A stretch of 64,000 nt of DNA from Acinetobacter puyangensis (GTDB lineage: Bacteria > Pseudomonadota > Gammaproteobacteria > Pseudomonadales > Moraxellaceae), in assembly GCF_900096995.1 (NCBI RefSeq), contig NZ_OANT01000002.1:1-64000 (forward strand), written 5' to 3'. The position numbers were made by a program, and so were the translations under genes. Numbering within the stretch: position 1 is the stretch's first letter; the number at the start of each line of letters is the position of its first letter. The notes under the pieces were generated by a model. That model was not told where the DNA came from, searched no databases, and saw only the letters and a list, made by a program, of their open reading frames with translations. This document shows, piece by piece, positions 18,820 through 28,907 of the stretch.

Positions 18820-19422
18820 ATGCGTACATATGCTTATGTAAGAATTGATCCAAATACACAAGAAAATATTAATTATCTTTTTTTCTTTCAAAATTTTGGA
18901 TACTCAGTTCCTGGTCAGCGATTGATTGTAGAAGAAGTTGCAGTTGATACATCAATTATTTATAGGGATAAATTAATTAATTTAATTAATTATGGTTTAG
19001 AAGAAGGAGACTTACTTATATTCAAGGGTATAGATTGTTTAGGAAGTAGTTTTGAGGAAATCTATAATATTGTCAATACAATGGAGGATAAGAAAATAAA
19101 AATTATTTGTCTAGATTTCTCAAAAAAGGAAATTATAGAAGATCTTAAATTAATTTTCTTTCATTTTTTAAAGTTATGTTCTAGCTTTGAAAGTAAATTA
19201 AAAAATAGAAGAAAAGGAAATCACTTAAATAGTAATTATGTAAAAAAGGTTGGAAGGCCAGAGATATTAACAGTAAATCAAAAACAGGAGGTATTAGATA
19301 AGTTTAAAAAGGGCTATAGTGTTTATGCACTTGCCAAGGAATATTCGGTAACTAGAACTGTAATCCAAAGATTATTAGATAAATCTACTAAAAATCTCAA
19401 TACTATAAAGCGAGTACAGTAG
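18820..19422 (+). CDS. Resolvase/invertase-like DNA-binding protein lacking catalytic residues
   Basis: A 200-residue protein with a serine-recombinase N-domain (1-120) and a Hin-like helix-turn-helix (about 147-190, VGRPEILTVNQKQEVLDKF then YALAKEYSVTRTVIQRLL). Aligned to gamma-delta resolvase, Arg8 is kept but the nucleophile Ser10 is Asp (YVRID for YARVS), and Arg68 and Arg71 are Cys and Ser (IDCLGSS for LDRLGRD). It should be unable to cut DNA and more likely binds DNA as a regulator or structural protein. Followed 28 bases later by a degenerate EAL gene, probably co-transcribed. Confidence 0.8.
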   Translation: MRTYAYVRIDPNTQENINYLFFFQNFGYSVPGQRLIVEEVAVDTSIIYRDKLINLINYGLEEGDLLIFKGIDCLGSSFEEIYNIVNTMEDKKIKIICLDFSKKEIIEDLKLIFFHFLKLCSSFESKLKNRRKGNHLNSNYVKKVGRPEILTVNQKQEVLDKFKKGYSVYALAKEYSVTRTVIQRLLDKSTKNLNTIKRVQ

Positions 19423-19450
19423 TTAAATTTAATAGGGTTTATAGGTTTTT

Positions 19451-20260
19451 ATGCTCAAAAATAAATATCTTAAAGAATTAAATTTTGACCGAAATTTATT
19501 TTCTTACTTTCTTATGAATAAAGGTGTAATAACGTATGATACGATTATAGCTTATTATCAGCCTATTGTTGAATCTATTGAAAGTAAAGATATTTTTTTA
19601 TTTGAAGCTTTAATGCGTTGGGATCATGAAAAATATGGGATAATCAGTGCAGATTCTTTTATTGATTACTTTAAGGAGAATGGAGATATTCTCGCATTAG
19701 GAAGTGTTTTTTCATTTCGGGTTTTTCAGGAGTTTTTTTTATTAAATCAAATTAATGATGCTAATGCGAGTGTATCTATCAATTTTTCCATTAGAGAGCT
19801 GAGTGCCCCTTTTTTTATGGAAAGCTTTAAGATAATGATACGCCAGTCTGGTTTAAATCCAGAATTATTTGTCATTGAGTTATCTGAACTTGAGTTTCTT
19901 GATTCATTGGTTCTCTATAAAAGAATTCTTTACCAATTAAAAGAAATGGGGGTGAGAATATGTATTGATAATTTTGGTCATAATTTTTCTAGTTTTACTT
20001 ATTTATTAAATCTACCTGTTGATATGGTGAAAATTGACAAATTTTTTGTTCAGAAAATTAATAATGATCAAGAGGTATATTTGATTATAAGTAGTCTGAT
20101 TAATATTTGTCATAATCTAAGTATTAAAGTGATTGCTGTAGGTGTGGAAACCGAATCGCAATATTATTTATTGAAAAATATGAATTGTGATTATTATCAG
20201 GGTTATTATTTTTCTCAGCCATTTTCTTTAGATTTGATAGGATTCTATTCGATTAGCTGA
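19451..20260 (+). CDS. Degenerate EAL-domain protein
   Basis: A 269-residue stand-alone EAL domain with no membrane or sensor region. The EAL motif is present (FEALMRW, Glu52), as are Asn (INFS), Glu (VIELSE), Lys (VKIDKFF) and QGY. However, the metal-binding DDFG is DNFG and the loop after it is NFGHNFSS. The EGVE motif that carries the general-base Glu is VGVE, with spacing from VKID that matches RocR (Lys316 to Glu352). Cyclic-di-GMP hydrolysis is therefore unlikely; it may bind the ligand or a partner protein. Lies just downstream of the dead-resolvase gene. Confidence 0.8.
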   Translation: MLKNKYLKELNFDRNLFSYFLMNKGVITYDTIIAYYQPIVESIESKDIFLFEALMRWDHEKYGIISADSFIDYFKENGDILALGSVFSFRVFQEFFLLNQINDANASVSINFSIRELSAPFFMESFKIMIRQSGLNPELFVIELSELEFLDSLVLYKRILYQLKEMGVRICIDNFGHNFSSFTYLLNLPVDMVKIDKFFVQKINNDQEVYLIISSLINICHNLSIKVIAVGVETESQYYLLKNMNCDYYQGYYFSQPFSLDLIGFYSIS

Positions 20261-20287
20261 TTTAAAATACTGATCACCATTGAATGA

Positions 20288-20325
20288 CTGACAATAGTTT
20301 TGTATGCATACTAAACTACTGTCAG
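20288..20325. terminator. Hairpin between convergent EAL and NmrA-like genes
   Basis: CTGACAaTAGTTT pairs with AAACTAcTGTCAG around a 12-base loop, midway between the convergent stop codons. It has no long T-run and is probably a bidirectional terminator. Confidence 0.5.
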
Positions 20326-20358
20326 TAGATTTGCCCATAGAGCTAACGGCTAATATGA

Positions 20359-21216
20359 TTAGGATAATGCAGTACGTATGGTCTCTATCATAGGCGTCGT
20401 TGCTCGTCCAATCAGTTGATGTAAATCTTTTTTATTGCTATACATGGCACCCTTAGAAACCCCTTCATCTGCATTTGCCAATATGGCTGCGAAAGCTTCA
20501 GGTAACCCTACTTTGATTAAAGTCTGTTTAAGCTCACCTTCTGATAGATCCTGATAAATTACATTTTTTCTTGAAATCTCAGTTGCCCATTGTGCCACAT
20601 CATCTAGTGTATAGCTGTTATCACCAGCCAATTCATAGATTTTATTTTGATGTCCATCATTAGTTAAAACCTCAGCTGCGGCGGTGGCATAGTCCAGACG
20701 TGATGCGGAGCTGATTTTTCCGTGGTGTGTTGCGCCAATGATTGCACCAGTTTCGATGGACTGCGGCAATGTCATTGCATAGTTTTCACTGTACCAATTA
20801 TTTCGCAGAATGATATAAGGAAGATGAGAAGCCTTGATCAGTTGTTCTGTTTCGATATGTTCTTGTGCAAGGCTTAAAGGCGATTGATCGGCATCAAGCA
20901 AGCTGGTGTATGCGATCAATTGTATCCCGGCCAGTTCGGCCGCTTTAATCACATTTTGATGTTGTGCCACACGTTTACCCACTTCACTGGAAGAAATCAG
21001 CAATAAATGGGTAATGTCTTTTAATGAAGAGAGTAGTTGTTCAGGATTGTCATCGTAATTAAACGGTCTAATTTCGACACCATATTGATTTAAAACTTCT
21101 GCTTTGGCGGGATCACGAGCCAGAGCAACAATATTAAAAGCTTCGGTACGTTGCAGCAATTGTTGTAATACCAGCTGACCAAGTTGGCCAGTTGCACCTG
21201 TGATGGCAATACGCAT
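20359..21216 (-). CDS. NAD(P)-dependent NmrA/QorB-like oxidoreductase
   Basis: A 285-residue Rossmann protein beginning MRIAITGATGQLGQLV (GxxGxxG nucleotide loop), with LARDP and LLLISSSE strands and a HIETEQLIK...YIILRNNWYSENY segment typical of the atypical SDR/NmrA family that includes quinone oxidoreductase QorB (YtfG). Likely reduces quinones or senses NADPH. Divergent from an HxlR regulator, an arrangement common for qor genes under redox or electrophile control. First gene with core-like base composition after the AT-rich island. Confidence 0.8.
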   Translation of the reverse strand: MRIAITGATGQLGQLVLQQLLQRTEAFNIVALARDPAKAEVLNQYGVEIRPFNYDDNPEQLLSSLKDITHLLLISSSEVGKRVAQHQNVIKAAELAGIQLIAYTSLLDADQSPLSLAQEHIETEQLIKASHLPYIILRNNWYSENYAMTLPQSIETGAIIGATHHGKISSASRLDYATAAAEVLTNDGHQNKIYELAGDNSYTLDDVAQWATEISRKNVIYQDLSEGELKQTLIKVGLPEAFAAILANADEGVSKGAMYSNKKDLHQLIGRATTPMIETIRTALS

Positions 21217-21282
21217 GAGATTTTCTCCATATTTGCAATGAATAGCGGTTTAGAATGTTGTGTACAATTATTTTATTCTCTA

Positions 21283-21318
21283 TACTTACAAATAGTAAGT
21301 ACTTACCTAAACGTAAGT
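21283..21318. promoter_or_regulatory. HxlR-type operator between divergent genes
   Basis: Three overlapping palindromes built from the same half-site: TACTTAC-N5-GTAAGTA, the perfect GTAAGTACTTAC (21295-21306) and ACTTAC-N6-GTAAGT. They lie between the NmrA-like and HxlR genes and are a probable autoregulatory binding site. Confidence 0.65.
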
Positions 21319-21356
21319 AAAGGCTGTTTTATTATTCTTTTGTAACGGTGAGTACG

Positions 21357-21731
21357 ATGTATGCTGATGATAGAAAAGGGTATGTGTTAGCACAGGACTG
21401 TCCATCCAGACAGATTTTGATGAATTTAACCAGTCGCTGGGGCGGACTTGTGCTGATCGCTTTACGGGGACAAACCTTAAGGTTTGGTCAGTTACGTCAT
21501 TGCATTGGTGGAATCAGTGAAAAAATGTTGGTGCAAACCTTAAAGGCATTACAACAGGATGGATTTATTGAACGGCAGATGTATGCAGAAATTCCGCCAC
21601 GTGTGGAATATTGTTTAACCGAATTTGGTGAACAGGCCGCGGAAAAGGTATTTCAACTCACCTCATGGATTGAAGAATCCTTACCTGATATTTTGCAACG
21701 TAGACAAGCCATTGCAAATGTTGACGACTAA
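21357..21731 (+). CDS. HxlR-family winged-helix regulator
   Basis: About 124 residues with the HxlR layout: DCPSRQILMNLTSRWGGLVL (conserved Cys and helix 1), LRFGQLRHCIGGISEKMLVQTLKALQQDGFI (winged helix) and VEYCLTEFGEQ. The Cys near the N-terminus is often the redox sensor in this family. The start is uncertain: GTG 21348 or ATG 21357, the latter preceded by GGTGAG. Likely represses the divergent oxidoreductase through the palindromes between them. Confidence 0.85.
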   Translation: MYADDRKGYVLAQDCPSRQILMNLTSRWGGLVLIALRGQTLRFGQLRHCIGGISEKMLVQTLKALQQDGFIERQMYAEIPPRVEYCLTEFGEQAAEKVFQLTSWIEESLPDILQRRQAIANVDD

Positions 21732-23042
<1,311 letters not shown>

Positions 23043-23124
23043 TCTTTGTGCATGATTGATATAGTTGGTCTATATGGCTAATTTATATATGATTGGGTCA
23101 CGAGATCATGCACATTCTGGTTGA

Positions 23125-24264
23125 ATGAAGATGATAGAAGTAATAAACGATAAACGTGTCTTGTCCAATTGTAAACGTATCGTGGTCAAAATTGGTTCTG
23201 CATTATTGACTGCCAATGGACGTGGTCTTGATCTGGACGCGATTGCGCACTGGGCTGGGCAAATTGCACAGCTGCATGATCAGGATTTTGAAATTATTCT
23301 GGTCTCTTCAGGTGCAGTTGCCGAAGGTATGGTGCGTATGCATTTACCAAGTCGTCCGGAGGATCTGCCTAGTTTGCAGGCGTGTGCAGCAATTGGTCAA
23401 ATGGGATTGGTACAGGCGTGGTCAAGTGTGTTGGAGCGTCATAATATTCGCACCGCACAGGTGCTTTTGACACACGATGATTTGACCGATCGTCGTCGTT
23501 ATCTTAATTCCTGTGATGCGTTGCAACATTTAATCGACTGGCGTGTCATTCCTGTGATTAATGAAAATGACACGGTCGCGACAGATGAAATCCGTTTTGG
23601 TGATAATGATACACTTGCAGCCATGGTTGCAGCACAGGTTCATGCCGATTTACTGATTATTCTGACTGATCAACAAGGAATGTTTGATGCTGATCCCCGT
23701 AGCAATCCAAATGCAAAATTACTGTCTACTGTGCGTGCTTTAGATGATCGACTTTTTGATATGGCAGGTGGCGGCGGTATTCTCGGTCGTGGTGGGATGT
23801 TGACCAAAGTCCGTGCTGCACGTTTGGCTGCAAAATCAGGCTGCCCGACTTTGATTGCCAGCGGTGAAAGTGAAAATGTATTAACTCGCCTAATGAATGG
23901 CGAAATGCTAGGTACCTTGTTTACCTCAGATAATGATCGTATTACGGCACATCAGCAATGGCTTGCAGCACATTTACAAACCGCTGGTCGTCTGGTGTTA
24001 GATGATGGTGCGGTTAAAGCAATTAAGGAAAATCATCGTAGTTTATTGCCTGTAGGTGTTAAAACTGTAGAAGGGCATTTTGAACGTGGTGATGTGGTGG
24101 AATGTGTAGATGCAATTGGTTTGCGTGTGGCAGTGGGGCGGGTAAATTTTAGTTCGCGTTCTGCCGATTTAATTAAAGGACTGGCCTCTAATAAAGTGCA
24201 GGAAGTTTTAGGTGAGGCACGTTCTCTGGAAATGATCCACCGCAATCACATGGCGATTTATTAA
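23125..24264 (+). CDS. proB: Glutamate 5-kinase
   Basis: A 379-residue enzyme for the first step of proline synthesis (L-glutamate to gamma-glutamyl phosphate, using ATP). The amino-acid-kinase domain shows [27 protein letters not shown] and [11 protein letters not shown]-terminal PUA domain (about 285-365) is present, as in long bacterial ProB forms. Located 82 bases after obg, an order seen in many gammaproteobacteria. A second ATG two codons in is possible. Confidence 0.96.
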   Translation: MKMIEVINDKRVLSNCKRIVVKIGSALLTANGRGLDLDAIAHWAGQIAQLHDQDFEIILVSSGAVAEGMVRMHLPSRPEDLPSLQACAAIGQMGLVQAWSSVLERHNIRTAQVLLTHDDLTDRRRYLNSCDALQHLIDWRVIPVINENDTVATDEIRFGDNDTLAAMVAAQVHADLLIILTDQQGMFDADPRSNPNAKLLSTVRALDDRLFDMAGGGGILGRGGMLTKVRAARLAAKSGCPTLIASGESENVLTRLMNGEMLGTLFTSDNDRITAHQQWLAAHLQTAGRLVLDDGAVKAIKENHRSLLPVGVKTVEGHFERGDVVECVDAIGLRVAVGRVNFSSRSADLIKGLASNKVQEVLGEARSLEMIHRNHMAIY

Positions 24265-24332
24265 TATTGATGTAATTTGATGGTAATGAAATATTGAGTA
24301 AGAAAATTGCTGAATATTTCATTTCTATTATT

Positions 24333-24915
24333 ACGCTAATCTCAACTTATTTAAGAATATCATTTTTCACTAAGATACTAATAATATTATATTTTTTTAA
24401 TTTTTAATGCCTACAGCAACCAACATTGCAGGTACTGGGGATGCACACCTCGTGTATCTCGCCCACTCACCGAGCCGCTAGAGGCGGTGAGACGAGCAAT
24501 ATTTGTGTAAAATCAACAATTTTAGATTATTTAACGTGAATTCGGGATAAGGTGAGTAGAAGAAATTGGTTTCGTAGCAGCGTCCGCTGCTTGTTTGAGG
24601 TCATGAGCCATATATGGCGCAAGGATCTGCAAGATAATGTTTTTCAATTAATTTGTTCTTTAGCGGTATTTGACCGAGTTCGCAGCGGACAAATGGTTTT
24701 GCCCTTGCGTGGTTATACCACTAATCCCGAAAGCCTTGCGAGCTATAGCTCTCAGGTCGAACCGAAGGTTAATCTTAAAATATGCCTAATCTTGTAAGAC
24801 TCCGTCACCATTCTTTCATTGAAATTAATTTTATTTATACAAAACAAATACTTTTATCCCGAACTGACGTCATTTATTAATCAGTTAATAATGAGTTAAA
24901 GTTGAGATTGACGTT
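24333..24915. mobile_element. Miniature element B, copy 1, interrupted by element A
   Basis: Outer inverted repeats close to AACGTCAATCTCAACTTTAA lie at 24333 and 24915. The right half (AGCAATATTTGTGTAAAAT..AATTTTAGAT.ATTTATT) matches copy 2 at 30788-30865 in the same orientation, but here it is split by element A. The left part holds a GC-rich hairpin (CTCACCG...CGGTGAG near 24475). No gene. This accounts for nearly all of the 680-base gap after proB. Confidence 0.7.
24534..24870 (+). mobile_element. Miniature element A, copy 1
   Basis: 337 bases with imperfect inverted ends containing TTCGGGATAA / TTATCCCGAA. It is flanked by TATTTA on the left and CATTTA on the right, fitting a 6-base target duplication with one change. 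It lies inside element B and is nearly identical to the reverse-oriented copy at 30323-30715. It carries three mini-hairpins: 24603-24624 (arms GCCA/TGGC, minus), 24703-24725 (GTGG/CCAC) and 24734-24755 (GAGC/GCTC). The 81-codon reading frame within it is not supported. Confidence 0.8.
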
Positions 24916-24946
24916 ATTATTTTATAGATTATCCAAATCATTCACA

Positions 24947-25351
24947 TTAAAAACTTCGGCTTACCACAGTACCATTAAAATTCAGGCAATCTTCAACCCG
25001 GATGCGCTGTATTGGACTTAATTCTTGTAGATCAAACCAGCGATAGACATCATGCTCATCACTCAATTGAATAACTGCATCTGCTGCTAAGGAGCAGCGA
25101 AAGATAAAAGCATGTGAATTGACATTGTGGTGATAGTACACACCACTCAGATAGTTAACAATCACTTCACATCCTAGTTCTTCCTGACATTCCCGTAAAA
25201 GTGCTTGATGAATGGTTTCACCGGGATCAAGCCCACCACCGGGTAAGCCCCAGTCCCGATTGGCATAATTGGCTTTTAGCAACAAAATTTGCTGCCTATC
25301 ATTAAAAATGACCGCATGTGAACTCATGCGATAAAGATCATGAAATGCCAT
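24947..25351 (-). CDS. Nudix hydrolase
   Basis: A 134-residue protein with the Nudix box as GGGLDPGETIHQALLREC followed by QEELG (G-x5-E-x7-REx2EExG-type spacing). It hydrolyses a nucleoside diphosphate linked to another moiety; the substrate cannot be assigned. It lies downstream of map on the same strand but behind a terminator, so it may have its own promoter. Length is normal for minimal Nudix proteins. Confidence 0.85.
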   Translation of the reverse strand: MAFHDLYRMSSHAVIFNDRQQILLLKANYANRDWGLPGGGLDPGETIHQALLRECQEELGCEVIVNYLSGVYYHHNVNSHAFIFRCSLAADAVIQLSDEHDVYRWFDLQELSPIQRIRVEDCLNFNGTVVSRSF

Positions 25352-25374
25352 AGCTTTTCCATCATTTAGGGGTT

Positions 25375-25397
25375 AAAAAACCGGGACACGCCCGGTT
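25375..25397 (-). terminator. Rho-independent terminator of map
   Basis: On the minus strand AACCGGG-CGTGT-CCCGGTT is followed by a T-run, ten bases after the map stop codon. Confidence 0.9.
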
Positions 25398-25406
25398 AAA
25401 TGTCGA

Positions 25407-26234
25407 TTATTGTCCAAAACGGGACAAATCTTCTTCCGGACGGGCAGTGAGGACTTCAATGCCTGTTTCAGTGACTAACAATGTATGTTCATACTGCGCA
25501 GACAATTTATGATCTTTGGTCACAACTGTCCATTTATCACCCAGCGTTTTGGTTTGCCAGACACCAGCATTGACCATGGGTTCGATGGTAAAAGTCATAC
25601 CGGCTTCAAGACGCATGCCAGTACCTTTTTGACCATAATGTAAAATTTGTGGATCATCATGGAATACAGTACCGATACCGTGGCCGCAATATTCACGGAC
25701 TACACTAAAGCGTTGTGATTCGACGTATTTTTGAATGGCGTAGCCAATATCACCGACATAGGAGCCTGCTCGGACAGTTTCCATGCCGATATACATGGCT
25801 TCTTGTGCCACTTCGCAAAGACGTTTGGCTAGAATTGTGGTCTCACCGCCAACGATATACATCATGTTGGTATCGCCATGGTAACCATCTTTGTTGACAG
25901 TGACATCAATATTTAAAATATCGCCATGTTTTAAAATTTTATTTTCAGAGGGAATGCCATGACAGACCACATGGTTAACAGAGGTACAAATAACATGTTG
26001 AAATGCTGGACGCCCATGGCCACCGCCGTAACCTAAACATGATGGATTGGCATGTTGGACATTGACAATATAGTCATGACAAATCGTATCGAGTTCTAAC
26101 GTACTTACCCCGGGTTTGATATATGGCTTAATCATCTCTAACACATCCGCTGCCAGTTTGCCCGACACGCGCATTTTTTCGATCGCTTCAGGGGATTTGA
26201 TTAAACGGCGAGGTGCTGCATTAAAACTATTCAT
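25407..26234 (-). CDS. map: Type I methionine aminopeptidase
   Basis: A 275-residue cytosolic enzyme that removes initiator Met from nascent proteins. The metal ligands are visible: Asp in NIDVTVNKDG and HGDTN, His in GHGIGTVFHDDP, Glu in FTIEPM and Glu in EHTLLVT. The ATG at 26234 is preceded by GAAGAAG; the longer TTG-start version adds four residues. Divergently oriented from rpsB-tsf, as in most proteobacteria. Confidence 0.96.
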   Translation of the reverse strand: MNSFNAAPRRLIKSPEAIEKMRVSGKLAADVLEMIKPYIKPGVSTLELDTICHDYIVNVQHANPSCLGYGGGHGRPAFQHVICTSVNHVVCHGIPSENKILKHGDILNIDVTVNKDGYHGDTNMMYIVGGETTILAKRLCEVAQEAMYIGMETVRAGSYVGDIGYAIQKYVESQRFSVVREYCGHGIGTVFHDDPQILHYGQKGTGMRLEAGMTFTIEPMVNAGVWQTKTLGDKWTVVTKDHKLSAQYEHTLLVTETGIEVLTARPEEDLSRFGQ

Positions 26235-26359
26235 AATCTTCTTCAAAAAATTTTGGCAATTTATAAGTGACTATGGTATAAATACCCGCCCGTTTTATCA
26301 AATGGTTTTTTTGTATTATCTATACTAAAAATTTCAATGATGAAATGGAAAAATCCGCA

Positions 26360-26685
26360 CATATGTCGTCACATTGCTCTGGGTGCTTCCTAGGGGGCTG
26401 TTGCCACTTTATATGTGAGTTGCGTTGTAGGTTAAAATTTATTCAGGCGAGGCATGAAACGCAGGTAATGGTGATCCCCTTACCAAGTTTTATAACGAAG
26501 TATGAAGAAATTTTAACCACAACCCTTCGGGACAGGGACGTTTTTTGACGCTACTGCGTTAAACATTATTCATTTAGATTGCTAAATATCATAATGTTTG
26601 CCTTGTATCGTCTAAAAAACGCCCACTGTCGCAGCCACTGATAAAGTGACAGCAGTCCCCTGTGAGTGGAGAATGCGGACATATG
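26360..26685 (+). promoter_or_regulatory. Putative rpsB leader structure, split by element M
   Basis: CATATGTC (26360-26367) can pair perfectly with GACATATG (26678-26685), 33 bases before rpsB. An inner TCACA/TGTGA pair lies just inside. Between the arms sits a 268-base mobile element. In E. coli the rpsB leader mediates autoregulation by protein S2, so the arms may be remains of a similar leader. This is inferred from position and pairing, not from a recognised consensus. Confidence 0.4.
26393..26660. mobile_element. Miniature inverted-repeat element M, copy 2
   Basis: About 268 bases with 20-base imperfect inverted repeats (GGGGGCTGTTGCCACTTTAT and its counterpart GGGGACTGCTGTCACTTTAT). 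The reverse complement aligns along its length with copy 1 at 15516-15811. It lies between map and rpsB, in the 5' untranslated region of rpsB. The 67-codon frame starting at 26345 is spurious. Confidence 0.8.
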
Positions 26686-26717
26686 GAGGCCTAACCCAAA
26701 ACTGTAAGGTAAAGAAA

Positions 26718-27473
26718 ATGGCAGATTATAAAGTAAGTATGCGTGACCTTCTTCAAGCTGGCGCGCACTTTGGTCACCAAACTCGTTTTTGGAATCCAAA
26801 AATGCGTCAATATATTTTTGGTGCACGCAACAAAATTCACATTATCAACCTTGAGCATACCGTTCCTGCGTTAAATGATTCTTTAAATTTTGTAAACCAA
26901 TTGGCAAGCAAAAAGAATAAAGTATTGTTTGTTGGTACAAAACGTGCTGCGTCTAACATCATTCGTGAACAAGCGCAACGTGCTGGTCAACCGTATGTAG
27001 ATCATCGTTGGTTGGGTGGTATGTTGACCAACTGGAAAACACTTCGCCAGTCTATCAACCGTTTAAAAGATCTTCAAACTCAATCTCAAGACGGTACTTT
27101 TGCGAAATTGACCAAACGTGAAGCTTTGGAACGTACGCGCGAAATGGAAAAACTTGAGCGTTCTTTAGGTGGTGTGAAGAACATGGGCGGTTTGCCTGAT
27201 GCATTATTCGTTATCGATGTTGATCACGAAGCAATTGCAATCAAAGAAGCGAACAATCTGGGTATTCCAGTGATTGGTATCGTTGATACCAACTCTAATC
27301 CAGATGGCGTAGATTACGTGATTCCTGGTAATGATGATGCGATCCGTGCAGTAACTTTATATGCTTCTGCAATGGCAGATGCGATTATTGCTGGTAAAGA
27401 ATACGCACAAACTCAAGCAAATGCACAAGCAAAAGTTGAAGAGCCTGCTGTAGAAGCAACTCCAGAGGCTTAA
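26718..27473 (+). CDS. rpsB: 30S ribosomal protein S2
   Basis: A 251-residue small-subunit protein beginning [20 protein letters not shown], with the conserved [34 protein letters not shown] and [10 protein letters not shown] blocks. The start is ATG 26718; the in-frame extension back to 26646 runs into element M and is not conserved. First gene of the usual rpsB-tsf operon. Its leader is interrupted by a miniature element, which may alter its control. Confidence 0.98.
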   Translation: MADYKVSMRDLLQAGAHFGHQTRFWNPKMRQYIFGARNKIHIINLEHTVPALNDSLNFVNQLASKKNKVLFVGTKRAASNIIREQAQRAGQPYVDHRWLGGMLTNWKTLRQSINRLKDLQTQSQDGTFAKLTKREALERTREMEKLERSLGGVKNMGGLPDALFVIDVDHEAIAIKEANNLGIPVIGIVDTNSNPDGVDYVIPGNDDAIRAVTLYASAMADAIIAGKEYAQTQANAQAKVEEPAVEATPEA

Positions 27474-27489
27474 TGCACTAAATTGCCAA

Positions 27490-27527
27490 ATTTGTCATCA
27501 TGGCGAAATGCGATGATGGCAAATTAA
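27490..27527 (+). promoter_or_regulatory. Hairpin in the rpsB-tsf spacer
   Basis: TTTGtCATCAT pairs with ATGATGgCAAA, just after the rpsB stop. It could protect or process the mRNA. Confidence 0.5.
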
Positions 27528-27544
27528 GGCATGTAGTGATGCAG

Positions 27545-27575
27545 ACGGCCCTCGGCATACTTAGGGCCGTTTTTT
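27545..27575 (+). terminator. Intrinsic terminator/attenuator between rpsB and tsf
   Basis: ACGGCCCT and AGGGCCGT close a ten-base loop, followed by a T-run. It lies inside the rpsB-tsf operon and probably lowers tsf expression relative to rpsB, as reported for such spacers in other bacteria. Confidence 0.85.
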
Positions 27576-27617
27576 GTTGGAAAGATTTTTGACATAATCC
27601 GAATTTAGGAGAAAGGC

Positions 27618-28493
27618 ATGAGCTCAATTACTGCAGCCATGGTAAAAGAATTACGTGACCGTACTGGTCTTGCGATGATGGAATGCAAAAAAGCATTAAC
27701 AGAAGCTGCTGGTGACATCGAACTTGCCATCGATAACCTTCGTAAATCTGGTCAGGCAAAAGCAGCGAAAAAAGCGGGTAACATTGCTGCTGATGGCGCT
27801 ATTGTTATTGAGCAAGTTGATAATAAAGCGATCGTTTTGGAAGTAAACTCTCAAACTGACTTTGTTGCAAAAGATGAAAACTTCTCCAACTTCTCCAAAA
27901 AAGTTGCTGCGGCTGCTTTGGCTGCAAACGAAACTGATCCAGCGAAAATTGCTGAATTAAAACTGGAAGATGGCCAAACTGTAGAAGAAGCACGTATTGC
28001 ACTTGTACAAAAAATTGGTGAAAACATCCAGATCCGTCGTGCGCAAATCATCGAAGGCGACAACCTTGCTGTTTACAAACACGGTTTAAAAATCGGTGTT
28101 GTCGTTTCTTATGCTGGTGATGCGGAAACTGGTAAAGGTCTTGCAATGCATATTGCAGCATTTAATCCGGTTGCAGTAAGTGCTGAACAAGTTCCTGCTG
28201 ATCTGGTTGCCAAAGAGAAAGAAATCGCAGAAGCAAAAGCACAAGAATCTGGTAAACCAGCAAACATCATCGAAAAAATGGTGACTGGTTCTATCGAGAA
28301 ATTCTTGAACGAAGTTGCACTTGATCGTCAACAATACGTTATCGACAACGACAAGAAAGTTGCTGATGTATTGAAATCTACTGGAACAACAGTGACTCAG
28401 TTTATTCGCTTTGAAGTAGGTGAAGGTATTGAGAAAAAAGCAGAACTAAGTTTTGCTGAAGAAGTTGCTGCTGCACAGGCTGCTGCGAAATAA
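27618..28493 (+). CDS. tsf: Elongation factor Ts
   Basis: A 291-residue nucleotide-exchange factor for EF-Tu. The N-terminal UBA-like domain has VKELRDRTGLAMMECKKAL and the core has the TDFVA signature in SQTDFVAKDENF. Length is standard. A Shine-Dalgarno AGGAGAAAGG lies just before the ATG. pyrH and frr, often next in other genera, do not follow here. Confidence 0.97.
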   Translation: MSSITAAMVKELRDRTGLAMMECKKALTEAAGDIELAIDNLRKSGQAKAAKKAGNIAADGAIVIEQVDNKAIVLEVNSQTDFVAKDENFSNFSKKVAAAALAANETDPAKIAELKLEDGQTVEEARIALVQKIGENIQIRRAQIIEGDNLAVYKHGLKIGVVVSYAGDAETGKGLAMHIAAFNPVAVSAEQVPADLVAKEKEIAEAKAQESGKPANIIEKMVTGSIEKFLNEVALDRQQYVIDNDKKVADVLKSTGTTVTQFIRFEVGEGIEKKAELSFAEEVAAAQAAAK

Positions 28494-28588
28494 TACGATT
28501 GACCACAGGCTAATCGTGTGGGGCTGGATATGTTGAATGTTCAGTCCTTTTTATTTGTACAAAAAAACAGTAAGCTTATGCAATGAGG

Positions 28589-28643
28589 AGGCTGTTGACA
28601 GGCCATCAATGCATTCCTGAGTGGAATGAACGTCAATAGACCT
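28589..28643. repeat. Tiny inverted-repeat remnant after tsf
   Basis: About 55 bases bounded by AGGCTGTTGAC and GTCAATAGACCT, which resemble the ends of element M (GGGTCTGTTGAC). The interior is a hairpin, CATTCC/GGAATG. Possibly an extreme deletion derivative of an M-like element. Confidence 0.45.
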
Positions 28644-28673
28644 GAGCGAATTTAAAATATCTGAGAATCCATC

Positions 28674-28847
28674 ATGTCTAATCGCAAAGTGAACAAGGCA
28701 TCGGTAAAATTACCTTTTCCAATACCAAGCAAAGATGAAGGTGAGCAAGACGCTATCCATAACCAAATACGTCCAAAGCCGGAGCAGTATGCTGATCGAA
28801 CCTGGATGCCGCCTCGTGGTACACGACGTTCCATGGGTAAACGTTGA
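28674..28847 (+). CDS. Small basic hypothetical protein (57 aa)
   Basis: ATG to TGA, 58 codons, starting MSNRKVNKASVKLPFPIPSK and ending in a basic GTRRSMGKR tail. The composition is protein-like (Pro, Arg and Lys rich) and the third-position pattern is normal for the neighbourhood. It lies between tsf and the DUF962 gene on the same strand with no overlapping alternative. The ribosome-binding site is weak. Function unknown. Confidence 0.6.
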   Translation: MSNRKVNKASVKLPFPIPSKDEGEQDAIHNQIRPKPEQYADRTWMPPRGTRRSMGKR

Positions 28848-28907
28848 TCTTTAAGGAATATTTTAAGCAAAAGATCAACTTAGTTGAGATGATTTAAGGA
28901 GAGAATC

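Noticed and set aside
18820..19422. Active DNA invertase controlling phase variation
   Set aside because: The catalytic Ser and two Arg are missing, and no inverted-repeat pair flanking a promoter was found nearby.
20359..21731. Mobile-island boundary sequence (att site) at the AT-rich to core transition
   Set aside because: No tRNA gene, integrase or direct repeat could be found near 20.3 kb.
24552..24797. 81-codon open frame in the gap after proB
   Set aside because: It lies wholly inside miniature element A, spans its hairpins, and is broken or different in the second copy.
26345..26548. Open frame sharing a peptide with the frame at 15535-15723
   Set aside because: The shared peptide reflects DNA homology between the two copies of element M; neither has a start site or family resemblance, so they are not treated as genes.
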